Below, one piece after another: positions 25,687-33,852 of a DNA stretch of 64,000 bases. The DNA comes from Agilicoccus flavus (GTDB taxonomy: Bacteria > Actinomycetota > Actinomycetes > Actinomycetales > Dermatophilaceae), in the NCBI RefSeq assembly GCF_014857905.1, contig NZ_JACYXE010000001.1, forward strand, positions 731,714 to 795,713, given 5' to 3'. The notes under the pieces were generated by a model. That model saw only the letters and a list, made by a program, of their open reading frames with translations, was not told the DNA's origin and did no database searches. Made by a program: the position numbers and the translations under genes. Every line of letters starts with the position of its first letter. Position 1 is the first letter of the stretch.

Positions 25687-26287
25687 CGCTGCCCCCGCGG
25701 GACGAACCCTCGACGACGACATGTACCGGCGGCTGTTCGAGCGGCGCGTGCTGCTGCTGGGCGAGCCGCTGGAGGACTGGAACGCCAATCGGCTGTGCAC
25801 CGGCCTGATCCTGCTCGCACTGGCCGACCCCACCGCCGACGTCCGACTGCTCATCAACTCCCCCGGGGGGTCGGTGCCCGGCATGCTCGCCATCCGCGAC
25901 TGCATGCGCGCCGTCCCCTGCGACGTGGTGACCGTGAACCTCGGCATGGCCTACAGCGCCGGCCAGTTCCTGCTGTCGTCGGGGACCCGCGGTCGACGCT
26001 TCGCGATGCCGCACTCCAAGGTCCTGCTGCACCAGGGTTCCGCCGGGATCGGCGGCACGGCGATGGACATCGCGATCCAGGCCGACGACCTGCGTCACAC
26101 CCGGGACACGGTCCTGTCCCTCGTCGCCGAGGACACCGGTCAGGACCTGGCGACCGTGGAGCGCGACTCGCGCCGGGACCGCTGGTTCGACGCGCGCGGA
26201 GCCCTCGACTACGGCTTCGTCGACCACCTCGTCACCGGCCTCGACGACATCCTGCCCGGCACCGGCACCAAGGGAGCAGACCGATGA
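25679..26287 (+). CDS. clpP: ClpP-family serine protease, first subunit of a non-canonical pair
   Basis: 202 residues from ATG 25679. ClpP fold with INSPGGSVPGMLAI, the active-site Ser S93 (LGMAYSAGQFLL), His H118 (SKVLLHQG) and Asp D163 (VERDSRRD), so the triad is complete. The usual AASMG around the Ser is AYSAG here, as in paralogous actinobacterial ClpPs. The stop overlaps the start of a second clpP by 4 bp. No clpX or trigger-factor gene is near, so this is not the housekeeping pair. A PopR/ClgR-like regulator next door suggests it corresponds to the ClpP3/ClpP4 type. Confidence 0.88.
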   Translation: MSDAAPAGRTLDDDMYRRLFERRVLLLGEPLEDWNANRLCTGLILLALADPTADVRLLINSPGGSVPGMLAIRDCMRAVPCDVVTVNLGMAYSAGQFLLSSGTRGRRFAMPHSKVLLHQGSAGIGGTAMDIAIQADDLRHTRDTVLSLVAEDTGQDLATVERDSRRDRWFDARGALDYGFVDHLVTGLDDILPGTGTKGADR

Positions 26288-26880
26288 GCGGCTACACCAT
26301 TCCCTACGTCACGACCCGGACCGATCGGGGCGAGCGCACCGTCGACGTGTACTCCCGGCTGCTCGCCGACCGCGTCGTCTACCTGGGCACCGCCATCGAC
26401 GACGGCGTCGCCAACGCCGTCATCGCGCAGCTCATCCACCTGGAGTCCGAGAGCGTCGACCAACCGATCCAGCTGTACATCAACTCCCCGGGCGGCTCGA
26501 TCCCGGCGATGCTCGCGATCTACGACGCCATGCAGTACGTGCGCTGCGAGGTCCACACCACGTGCGTCGGCGAGGCCGCCTCCACCGCGGCGGTCCTGCT
26601 CGCCGGGGGCGCGTCCGGGCACCGCGCGATCCTGCCCCACGGGCGCGTCGTCATCCACGCCCCCGCGGCCGAGGGACGCGGCGCGATCCCCGACCTCATC
26701 CTCGAGGCCGACGAGGTCGAACGAGTCCGCACGATGCTCGAGGAGATCCTCGCCGTGCACACCGGTCGCTCACGTCGGCAGATCCGGGAGGACACCGAGC
26801 GCGACCTGGTCCTCACGGCCGACCGGGCGCTGGACTACGGGGTGGTGGACGACATCGTGCGCCGGCGCCCCACCCCCTAG
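26284..26880 (+). CDS. clpP: ClpP-family serine protease, second subunit of the pair
   Basis: 198 residues starting in the ATGA overlap with the preceding clpP, so the two are coupled and probably form a mixed two-ring protease that needs a Clp ATPase from elsewhere. Active-site residues S100 (VGEAASTAAVLLAGG), H125 (GRVVIHAP) and D170 (IREDTERD) are all present. INSPGGSIPAMLAIYDAMQY is the conserved handle region. In Streptomyces a second pair is silent until the main ClpP fails; this pair's isolation suggests the same kind of backup role. Confidence 0.88.
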   Translation: MSGYTIPYVTTRTDRGERTVDVYSRLLADRVVYLGTAIDDGVANAVIAQLIHLESESVDQPIQLYINSPGGSIPAMLAIYDAMQYVRCEVHTTCVGEAASTAAVLLAGGASGHRAILPHGRVVIHAPAAEGRGAIPDLILEADEVERVRTMLEEILAVHTGRSRRQIREDTERDLVLTADRALDYGVVDDIVRRRPTP

Positions 26881-27031
26881 GAGGGCGCTGACCACGGCCG
26901 TCGATGAGCGAGCGGGCCGGTGTGTCGATCCGGCCGGGCGGAGGGAGGACGGCGTAGCGGGCGACGTCGACGACGCAGCCGGATCGGCGCTGGGCGAGCC
27001 GACCGGATCGTTCAGCACTCTCCCGGGGCGC

Positions 27032-27322
27032 TCAGGCGGCCAGGCAGACCGCGCCCCGCCGCAGCAGGGACGCCGCCCGGTGTGCGACCTCGCCCACCGT
27101 GAGGTCCAGGGCACCGGCCACGGCGCCCAACACCTCGGAGGACGGATCCTTGCGGCCCCGCTCGATCTCCGAGAGGTACTGGGGCGCGACCCCGGCGCGC
27201 CCGGCGACGTCCGCGAGGCGTTCGCCGCGATCGAGTCGCTCCTCGCGCACGACGTCCCCGACCGCCACGCGCCACAGGGGCTCCGCCGCGGGGCGCACCG
27301 GCAGACGTACGACGTTGCTCAT
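27032..27322 (-). CDS. XRE-type regulator of the PopR/ClgR family with C-terminal LAA
   Basis: 96 residues from ATG 27322. The helix-turn-helix is EERLDRGERLADVAGRAGV followed by APQYLSEIERGRKDPSSEVL, the signature of ClgR/PopR regulators of clp genes. The protein ends RRGAVCLAA. In Streptomyces, ClgR and PopR are degraded by ClpP through two C-terminal alanines, so this ending is a plausible degron. It is convergent with the ClpP pair, about 150 bp from its stop. Most likely it activates this clpP pair and is itself removed by housekeeping ClpP. Confidence 0.82.
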   Translation of the reverse strand: MSNVVRLPVRPAAEPLWRVAVGDVVREERLDRGERLADVAGRAGVAPQYLSEIERGRKDPSSEVLGAVAGALDLTVGEVAHRAASLLRRGAVCLAA

Positions 27323-27591
27323 GGCTCCACGGTAGGCGCGACCTCCGCCGCCCACGACCGGGAGGGCGCTCGTCGGCTCGACCCCGATCGGGCCGTCGCC
27401 CGCTGTCGGTCGGGTCGCGGCGGTCCTGACCAGGCGGTCGGCTCTTCTGATGCCGCACCAGGACGCCGGCACCAACCCCCGGGGCCGCGGCCCGACCCTT
27501 GCCGACCGACCTCGACGGGGGCAGGATGACGCCCAGCTCGATCCGGTTGTCGTCCGTGTGAATTCGCCCTACGTGAAGGTCGAGGAAGCCC

Positions 27592-29010
27592 ATGCGTCGG
27601 TCCCTGACGGTCATCTCGTCGTTCGTCATCGCCCCCCTCCTGTTGGGGCCCGCCGCGGTCGCGGCCCCGACGGCCCCCGCCAGGGCGGACGTCGCCCGGG
27701 ACGTGGGTGGAGCCTCGCCCGTGGCGGCACAGACCGATGCCGACGGTCGGGCCCGCTGGGTCGCGGCGTGGGCGACGGCGCCGCAGGGGGTCTACCCCGT
27801 CGGCTATGCGGTGGGGCAGCCCGGGGCCACCGACGCCAAGGGCCTCACCCGCATCCCAGCGCTCCCGGGCGATCAGGCGCGCGACCAGACGCTGCGCATG
27901 ATCGTGCGGCCGACGCTCGACGGTGACGAGTGGCGACTGCGCCTCAGCAACGCCTTCGGCACCCGGCCCGTCACGTTCGACGCCGTCTCCCTCGCCGATC
28001 AGCACAGCGGCTCGAGCATCGACCCCCGGACGCGCACGCAGGTGACGTTCGGCGGGCGACGCAGCGTGACGGTCGCCCCCGGCGAGGTGGTCGCGAGTGA
28101 CCCCGTCTCGTTCCGGGTCCGCGGCCGCGGCGACGACCACGTGGCGGTGAGCCTGTCGGTCAAGGGCGCGAGCGGGCCGATGACGTGGCACGCGACCTCG
28201 TTCGCCACGTCCTACGTCTCGGAGCCGGGCTCCGGGGATCGCACCCGAGAGGCCTCCGGCGCCTCATTCGGGGCGTCGACGACGTCGTGGTTCTACGTGG
28301 CCGGGCTCGACGTCCGAAGCCGGCACGCGGGCACGGTCGTCGCCCTCGGCGACTCGATCACCGACGGCTTCTTCTCGAGCGTCAACGGCGACGACCGGTG
28401 GCCCGACCAGCTCGAACGCCGCCTGCGGGCCCGCGGTGGCCCGACCCTGTCCGTCGTCAACCAGGGCATCGGCGGCAACATGGTCACCGACGTCGGCCGC
28501 CCGCCCGGCGAGTGCACCCCGTGCGACGGCCCGCCGCTCTTCGACCGTCTCGACCGCGACGTCATCTCGCAGCCGGGCGTGCGCGCCGTCATCCTCCTCG
28601 AGGGCATCAACGACCTGGGCGGCGGCAACGCGACGGCCGAGTCCGTCATCGCCGGGATGAAGCGGACGGTGAACACGCTGCACGCCCACGGCCTGCCGGT
28701 CGTCGGGGCGACGATCACGCCCTCCGGCGGCGCGGAGGGTGGCTACGGCACCGCGGCGACGGACGCCAAGCGGCGTGCCGTCAACGACTTCATCCGGCAC
28801 AGCGGGACCTTCGACGACGTCGCCGACTTCGCGAAGGCCGTCGAGGACCCGCGCGACCCCTCGCGGCTCAAGCCCGAGTTCGCGACGAACTCCTCCACCG
28901 GGGGGCCGGGCGACAAGCTGCACCCCGGCCGCGCCGGCTTCATCGAGATGGCGAACGCCGTCGACCTCGACGAGCTCACGCACCTCGTCCGCAAGGCGCG
29001 GACCCGGTAG
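27592..29010 (+). CDS. Secreted SGNH/GDSL-family esterase
   Basis: 472 residues from ATG 27592. Signal peptide at residues 1-25, then a beta-sandwich region (residues 55-245, RWVAAWATAPQGVYP and LRLSNAFGTRPVTFD). The SGNH core follows: ALGDSITDG near residue 252 (block I Ser), NQGIGGN (Gly), EGINDLGGGN (Asn) and GDKLHPGRAG near residue 440 (Asp/His). All catalytic blocks are present. The fused N-terminal sandwich is common in actinobacterial extracellular carbohydrate or lipid esterases. Two close cysteines in GECTPCDGPP may form a disulfide. Confidence 0.87.
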   Translation: MRRSLTVISSFVIAPLLLGPAAVAAPTAPARADVARDVGGASPVAAQTDADGRARWVAAWATAPQGVYPVGYAVGQPGATDAKGLTRIPALPGDQARDQTLRMIVRPTLDGDEWRLRLSNAFGTRPVTFDAVSLADQHSGSSIDPRTRTQVTFGGRRSVTVAPGEVVASDPVSFRVRGRGDDHVAVSLSVKGASGPMTWHATSFATSYVSEPGSGDRTREASGASFGASTTSWFYVAGLDVRSRHAGTVVALGDSITDGFFSSVNGDDRWPDQLERRLRARGGPTLSVVNQGIGGNMVTDVGRPPGECTPCDGPPLFDRLDRDVISQPGVRAVILLEGINDLGGGNATAESVIAGMKRTVNTLHAHGLPVVGATITPSGGAEGGYGTAATDAKRRAVNDFIRHSGTFDDVADFAKAVEDPRDPSRLKPEFATNSSTGGPGDKLHPGRAGFIEMANAVDLDELTHLVRKARTR

Positions 29011-29111
29011 GGACGTCGTGACCGATCGGTGACCTACGTCCGCGGAGCTACGGGCCCTGCGATGAATCACACTGCCACTCAGGCTTTTTGCGAAGAATGA
29101 GGTGGAGTGCG

Positions 29112-29843
29112 ATGAAGCGTGCGATCCGGACCGGTGCGGTCCTGGCCTTCCTACCGGCATTGGCCGGCGCCCCGCCCGTGACGGACGCGGCGTCGGCCGC
29201 GACGCGTCCGGCGGCGAGCGCCTCGGTGGCGGCCGCGGCGCCGACCACCGTGAGCGCGGCGGCCCTCACGCCCGTGACGAGGGTCGTCGACGGCGACACC
29301 CTGCACGTGCGGGTGGGCCGGCGCACCGAGAAGGTCCGTGTCATCGGCCTCGACACCCCCGAGATCGGCGAGTGCCACGCCCGCGAGGCGACCCGGGCCA
29401 TGGCCGCCCTCGTGCAGCGCCGGTCCGTGCGTCTGGTCGCCGACCACACCCAGCCGAACCGCGACCGCTACCAGCGGCTGCTGCGCCACGTCGTCCTGCG
29501 CGACGGTCGCAGCGTCGCGCCGCTGCTCATCGCCGGAGGGCACGGGTGGGAGTTCACGTACGGCCAGGCCTACCAGGGCCAGGCCGCCCACCGACGCGCC
29601 GAGGCCCGCGCCATCAAGGCGAGGGCCGGCCTGTGGCGAGGCTGCCGCGGCCTCACCCGCGTGATCGCCGTGCGCGGCCGGTGCGCGATCAAGGGCAACA
29701 TCAGCACACGGGGCGAGAAGATCTATCACGTGCCCGGCGCCACGTACTACGGCGCCACGGTCATCAACCCGCGCAAGGGCGAGCGCTACTTCTGCACGGA
29801 GCTGCAGGCGCGCAAGGCGGGCTGGCGCGCGTCCGAGGTGTGA
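29112..29843 (+). CDS. Secreted thermonuclease-like protein with C-terminal sunset-type module
   Basis: 243 residues from ATG 29112 after GGTGGAG. Signal peptide and Ala-rich linker cover residues 1-60. The staphylococcal-nuclease domain (VTRVVDGDTLHVRVG, VRVIGLDTPEIGECHAREAT and DRYQRLLRHVVLRDG) keeps the Asp/Glu calcium and catalytic residues. A small Cys-containing module follows (CAIKGNISTRGEKIYHVPGA, then GERYFCTELQARKAGWRAS), known in many secreted actinobacterial nucleases as the sunset domain. It probably degrades extracellular nucleic acids. Follows the esterase by about 100 bp, with a separate AT-rich promoter stretch. Confidence 0.85.
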   Translation: MKRAIRTGAVLAFLPALAGAPPVTDAASAATRPAASASVAAAAPTTVSAAALTPVTRVVDGDTLHVRVGRRTEKVRVIGLDTPEIGECHAREATRAMAALVQRRSVRLVADHTQPNRDRYQRLLRHVVLRDGRSVAPLLIAGGHGWEFTYGQAYQGQAAHRRAEARAIKARAGLWRGCRGLTRVIAVRGRCAIKGNISTRGEKIYHVPGATYYGATVINPRKGERYFCTELQARKAGWRASEV

Positions 29844-29974
29844 GGTCCACGGTGTGAGCCCGACGCGTGGCCAGACCATCGACACGCGGGTACGCGGCGC
29901 TGATCACGATGACCGGCGGCAACGTCATGGAGCAGTCCCCGCGCGGCGCGCCACGTCACGACCGGCGGCCGAGA

Positions 29975-30526
29975 TCACCGGCCCCGGACGATGCGCAGCC
30001 CCTTCGGCCCGAACCCGTGCAGGGCGAGCAGGTCGGCGTCGGAGGCCGCGTCGAGGGCTGACCGGGTGGTCAGCCCCGCGTTCTGCAGGGCTCGGCGAGC
30101 CGGGGCTCCCAGGCCCTCGAGCGGGTCGGGTTCCTCGCCGAGGTGTGCGCGGACCGCGGCGCGGGGGGCGCGGTGGGCCCACGCCTCGGTGATGATCTCG
30201 GTGAGCTCGGCGCGGCTGATCTCGCCGAGCCGGGAGAGCCGGACGAGCACGCCGGTGTGGCCGCGGAAGTGGTCGATGTCGAAGAACGGGCCGTCGCCCT
30301 GCACGAGGACCGCCTTGGCCTCGTGATCGGGGGTGATGACGACGAGCAGGTCCTCGAACGGTTCGCCGGTCGTCGGGTCCACCGCGGTGCGATGGGGTGC
30401 GCGGTAGACGAGGAATCCCTTGCCGGCGACCTTCCACGTGGGCCGGTCGCCCCACGAGATCCCGAGCTCCGCCCCGGGCAGGGAGCCGGCGATCCGGTCG
30501 ACGTCCTGCGCGCTCGCCCTGGGCAT
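29975..30526 (-). CDS. MmcQ/YjbR-family protein fused to a helix-hairpin-helix tail
   Basis: 183 residues. Residues 1-120 are the MmcQ/YjbR double-wing fold (LGISWGDRPTWKVAGKGFLV, then IDHFRGHTGVLVRLSRL). Residues 135-180 (APARRALQNAGLTTRSALDA, then LLALHGFGPKGLRIVRG) form a helix-hairpin-helix like the RNA polymerase alpha C-terminal domain type. MmcQ proteins bind DNA in some reports; adding a second nucleic-acid-binding module strengthens that idea. No operon partner is clear, as the upstream PPOX gene is truncated. Confidence 0.75.
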   Translation of the reverse strand: MPRASAQDVDRIAGSLPGAELGISWGDRPTWKVAGKGFLVYRAPHRTAVDPTTGEPFEDLLVVITPDHEAKAVLVQGDGPFFDIDHFRGHTGVLVRLSRLGEISRAELTEIITEAWAHRAPRAAVRAHLGEEPDPLEGLGAPARRALQNAGLTTRSALDAASDADLLALHGFGPKGLRIVRGR

Positions 30527-30557
30527 GACCCCACGATCCTGGCCGCTCGGTCACCGG

Positions 30558-30758
30558 TCAAGGGGCATCGACGGTGCCCGACTCGCTCATGATGATCGCC
30601 CGGTCGCCTCGCCAGAGGAACCACACCGGAACCGCGTGCGGCCGACCGTCCGCACGGACGGTCGTGAACCAGCCGATGACGTCCGAGTCGAGCCGGCGCC
30701 GGACGTCCGCGGCCGCCGCCTCGGAGGTGCCGAGAGGGAAGTCGTTCGCGCTCATGGA
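30558..30758 (-). pseudogene. Truncated PPOX-class flavin/F420 protein
   Basis: 66-codon frame from ATG 30758: FPLGTSEAAAADVRRRLDSD, then IGWFTTVRADGRPHAVPVWF and IIMSESGTVDAP, then stop. This matches only the first half of a split-barrel pyridoxamine 5'-phosphate oxidase-like protein, which is normally about 130-150 residues. The remaining barrel strands are absent from the 32-bp gap before the next gene. It is a remnant. Confidence 0.7.
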
Positions 30759-30811
30759 CCACACGCTAGCCACGAGCCCGCCGCCGCTACGAGGCCTCGA
30801 CGCCGCGGACG

Positions 30812-32032
30812 TCAGGACCCCGTGCCCACGCGCGCCATGATCGCCTCGTACGCGGCGCGGACCCCGGTGCTCAGGGTCGGCTCCATGACGGGCGCGAAGT
30901 GCGGCGAGTGGTTGGTCGGCACCGGCTCGCCGGAGTCGACGAGCTCCGCCGGCATCCCGCCGAAGAACCAGTAGACCCCGGGCACGCCGATGGCGTCGGG
31001 CAGCGCCCCGAAGTCCTCACTGCCCAGCACCGCCGGCGCCTCGCGGACCGCGTCCTTGCCGAGGACGCCGCGCAACACACCCACGACGCGTCCCGTCTCG
31101 TCGGGATCGTTGACGAGCCGGGGGAACGAGGAGAGGTCCGCGACGTCGGGCGCCGGCGCCCCCGAGCCCGCGGCCTCCGCGTCGAGGACCTCCCGCAGCC
31201 GCCGCAGGAGCTTGTCGCGCACGTCGGCGTCGAGGTTGCGCATGTTGATCGTGAACTGCGCGCTCGCCGGGATGATGTTCTCCTTCAGGCCGGCGTGGAA
31301 CGTCGCGACCGTGATGACGGCCGCCTGCTGGGGCGGCACCTCGCGGCTGATCAGACTCTGCAACCGCACGACCATGTGGCACGCGAGCAGCACCGGGTCG
31401 ATGGTGTCCTCGGGCCGGGAGCCGTGCCCGCCGCGGCCGCGGACCGTGACGAGGAACGAGTCCGAGAACGACATCGCCGGGCCCGTCGTGATGTCGATCG
31501 TGCCGGTGAGGCCGGGCCAGACGTGCTGGCCGTACACGACCTCGGGCCGCGGCGCGCGGTCCCAGAGCCCGTCGGCGACCATCGCCGCCGCCCCGGCCGC
31601 CGTCTCCTCGCCGGGCTGGAAGAGGAAGACGACGGTGCCCGCCCACGCGTCCCGGCGCTCCGCGAGGAGGGTGGCCGCGCCGATCGCCGCGGTGATGTGG
31701 GTGTCGTGACCGCACGCGTGCATGACGGGCACGTCCGTGCCGTCGGGAAGCGTGCCCCGGGCCGTGGAGGAGTACTCGAGGCCGGTGTCCTCCGCCACGG
31801 GCAGCCCGTCGGTGTCGGCGCGGAAGCCGACGACGGGCCCGTCGCCGTTGGCGAGCGTCGCGACGACCCCGGTCCCCCCGCAGCGGAACACGTCGTACCC
31901 GAGGCCGCGCATCCGCTCTTCGATGAGCACAGCCGTCTCCTGCTCCTGCATCGAGAGCTCGGGGTGGGCGTGCAGGTGCGTGTACAGGTCGTGCAGCGAG
32001 CTCAGCAGGTCGTCGGGCAGGTCCACGGTCAT
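30812..32032 (-). CDS. M20-family amidohydrolase
   Basis: 406 residues from ATG 32032, 8 bp after GAGAGG. Metal-site motifs: VMHACGHDTHITAAIGAATL (His/Asp), FLFQPGEETAAGAAAM (Glu pair) and the C-terminal NHSPHFAP (His). The satellite dimerisation domain (VRGRGGHGSRPEDTIDPVLL) is complete. Family members hydrolyse N-acyl amino acids, hippurate or indole-acetyl conjugates in the cytoplasm. It is the third gene after two membrane proteins on the same strand (32 bp gap), so the three probably import and split one acylated or peptide-like compound. Confidence 0.88.
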   Translation of the reverse strand: MTVDLPDDLLSSLHDLYTHLHAHPELSMQEQETAVLIEERMRGLGYDVFRCGGTGVVATLANGDGPVVGFRADTDGLPVAEDTGLEYSSTARGTLPDGTDVPVMHACGHDTHITAAIGAATLLAERRDAWAGTVVFLFQPGEETAAGAAAMVADGLWDRAPRPEVVYGQHVWPGLTGTIDITTGPAMSFSDSFLVTVRGRGGHGSRPEDTIDPVLLACHMVVRLQSLISREVPPQQAAVITVATFHAGLKENIIPASAQFTINMRNLDADVRDKLLRRLREVLDAEAAGSGAPAPDVADLSSFPRLVNDPDETGRVVGVLRGVLGKDAVREAPAVLGSEDFGALPDAIGVPGVYWFFGGMPAELVDSGEPVPTNHSPHFAPVMEPTLSTGVRAAYEAIMARVGTGS

Positions 32033-32064
32033 GGGGAACACCTCTCGTCGATGCGTCGGACGGA

Positions 32065-32811
32065 TCAGCTCTCGAGGTCTCCGCTACCCACCGCCTCGTC
32101 GCCGTAACGGCGGTTGCGGTCGCGCAGCATCCACGCGGCCGCGACGGTGGCGATGACGACGACCGCGGTCGCGAAGTTGCCGAACATCTTGCCCAGCACC
32201 GGGACGAGCAGCAGCTGGACGACCGCTGCGACGACGAGGGCGATGACGAGGATCTTCGTCGAGCGCACGTACGCGCCCAGCTGCACGACCACCGCTCCGA
32301 TGATCGCGGGGAAGATGTAGAGGCGCGCGACCTGGGTGACCGAATCCGGCATGAGGCTGACCAGGAAGGTGCCGAGCAATCCGACGAAGACGAGCAGCGA
32401 GGCGATGTGCACGATCGCGGCTCCGCAGATCGCCATGACGGCGGCGAGCTCGGCGCGACGAGTGCCCGGCTTGGCCCCGATCGCGGACTGGGCGACGATC
32501 GCCGAGGGGAGCAGCTTGTTGGCGATGTTCCCGATCATGAAGGCCTGATACGTCGCGGCCGGACCGAGCACCGGGTAGTAGGTGACGACCTCGACGACCC
32601 AGATGACGCCGAACACCGCGGCGACCGCCGCGAACGCCGTGAGGAGCTGCCCCCAGCTCACGACGAGATCGGTGAAGAGGACGAGGTAGAGGGGGCCCAG
32701 CCACGACAGGAGCAGGGCGGCGAGCATCGTCAGACGTCCCCAGCGAGACGTGGTGGCGTCGTAGCGCGCGTACGCGGCGTCGGCGGCCCCGGAGTCGGTG
32801 TCGGTGGTCAC
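32065..32811 (-). CDS. Polytopic membrane protein, partner of DUF5058 protein
   Basis: 248 residues from GTG 32811 after AGAGGGG. About six membrane segments (LTMLAALLLSWLGPLYLVLF, FAAVAAVFGVIWVVEVVTYY and IFPAIIGAVVVQLGAYVRST among them). A conserved-looking loop reads AFMIGNIANKLLPSAIVAQS and AKPGTRRAELAAVMAICG. It begins 13 bp after the DUF5058 gene stop and precedes the M20 gene. I do not recognise a named family. The pattern suggests the second half of a two-protein transporter. Confidence 0.7.
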   Translation of the reverse strand: MTTDTDSGAADAAYARYDATTSRWGRLTMLAALLLSWLGPLYLVLFTDLVVSWGQLLTAFAAVAAVFGVIWVVEVVTYYPVLGPAATYQAFMIGNIANKLLPSAIVAQSAIGAKPGTRRAELAAVMAICGAAIVHIASLLVFVGLLGTFLVSLMPDSVTQVARLYIFPAIIGAVVVQLGAYVRSTKILVIALVVAAVVQLLLVPVLGKMFGNFATAVVVIATVAAAWMLRDRNRRYGDEAVGSGDLES

Positions 32812-32824
32812 GTTCGTGCCCCTC

Positions 32825-33550
32825 TCAGGCCGGGCCGAGGCCGGTGTGGTGGTGGGCGACGTAGGCGAGCCCGAGCGCGAGGAGGATCGCGATGCCGAGG
32901 CCCCACTCTCGCAACCACGCGGCGTCGAGCCGACGGGCGAGCCAGAGACACACCGCCATGACCGCTGCGGACGCCACGACGGTGACGACGTGCACGTTCG
33001 ACTTCGGCAGTTCCGCGACCCCGAGGGAGGCGAAGGCGCCGAGCAGCGCCGCGGACGGGACGATCGCCATGAGGGCCGGGTTCGCGTGGCGCAGGTGGGC
33101 GTCGCCGCGCTTGAGGATCGGCGTGAGGACGAGGGCCGACACCATCCACATCCCGCCGGAGGCGCCCATCGCGAAGAACGCGGCCGTGAACACCTCCGGC
33201 GTCCACGTCGGTCCGCCGAGCTGGGCCCCCATCGTCGTCGCGACGAGGGTCGCCGACGAGGTCTCGGTGGCGGCCGACCCGACGAGTCCGATCCGCACCA
33301 GGACCGCGGGGGTGCCCAAGAGCGTGAGCAGCGCGATCGCGACGATGACGACCGCCAGCGAGGGGCCGATCGCGGCCACGCCGCCCGCCCGCAGCGACCG
33401 ACGGAGATCCTCCCGGCTGAAGTCGAGGTCGGGTCCCGCATCCGCCGCGGCCCGCATGTAGATGAGCGATTGCAGGACGATGACAGCGAACACCCCGAGC
33501 GCGCAGGCCCAGAGGAAGGGGGAATTGGCGTAACTGGCGACGTCTCTCAC
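32825..33550 (-). CDS. DUF5058-family membrane protein
   Basis: 241 residues from GTG 33550 behind AGGAG. Six or so membrane helices, with family features NSPFLWACALGVFAVIVLQS, GGVAAIGPSLAVVIVAIALL and GTPAVLVRIGLVGSAATE. DUF5058 proteins have no known function and often lie beside metallopeptidases. First gene of the DUF5058-membrane-M20 operon. The start codon sits in the loop of a potential hairpin and two palindromes lie upstream, so control at both transcription and translation is possible. Confidence 0.78.
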   Translation of the reverse strand: MRDVASYANSPFLWACALGVFAVIVLQSLIYMRAAADAGPDLDFSREDLRRSLRAGGVAAIGPSLAVVIVAIALLTLLGTPAVLVRIGLVGSAATETSSATLVATTMGAQLGGPTWTPEVFTAAFFAMGASGGMWMVSALVLTPILKRGDAHLRHANPALMAIVPSAALLGAFASLGVAELPKSNVHVVTVVASAAVMAVCLWLARRLDAAWLREWGLGIAILLALGLAYVAHHHTGLGPA

Positions 33551-33558
33551 GCAGAGAC
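33542..33558 (-). promoter_or_regulatory. Start-codon hairpin of the DUF5058 gene
   Basis: In the minus-strand transcript GTCTCT-GCGTG-AGAGAC forms a perfect 6-bp stem with the GTG initiation codon inside the 5-base loop and the AGGAG site just 5' of and touching the stem. Such a hairpin could limit translation unless opened. It may be chance in GC-rich DNA. Confidence 0.4.
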
Positions 33559-33623
33559 TCCTCGACCGGAAACGGCTCTGGTAGGAACCGCCTGTGCGGG
33601 TGGCGGACCCCGGCGGTGTCCTG

Positions 33624-33654
33624 TCCGTGAACGGAACTGCACCAGGACTGGTGC
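33624..33654. promoter_or_regulatory. Two adjacent palindromes upstream of the DUF5058 operon
   Basis: TCCGT-GA-ACGGA (33624-33635) and GCACCAG-GA-CTGGTGC (33639-33654) are perfect dyads about 75-105 bp upstream of the first gene. The second, a 16-bp site with a 2-bp centre, has the form of a GntR- or TetR-type operator. The 302-bp gap 33551-33852 holds these and the hairpin but no gene. Confidence 0.45.
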
Positions 33655-33852
33655 GTCGGCCGGGTCGACGAACGGCCGGGATCGGCCTCTTTCGCCGACT
33701 CCGCCGTTGATCCGGCGAGTCAATCGAACTCGCTGCTCGTCGTCAAGCCCCTCCTGATGCGGCCGTTCTGCGAGAGCAGCGGCGCACGTCGTCACGGCCA
33801 CCCTCACCTTCCGGCTCCGCGCCCCGGCGGCCGGTCGAGGCGCTCGGGCGTC

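Noticed and set aside
28996..29030. Terminator around ACCGATCGGT after the esterase gene
   Set aside because: Only a 10-bp palindrome without loop or U-tract; too weak to call.
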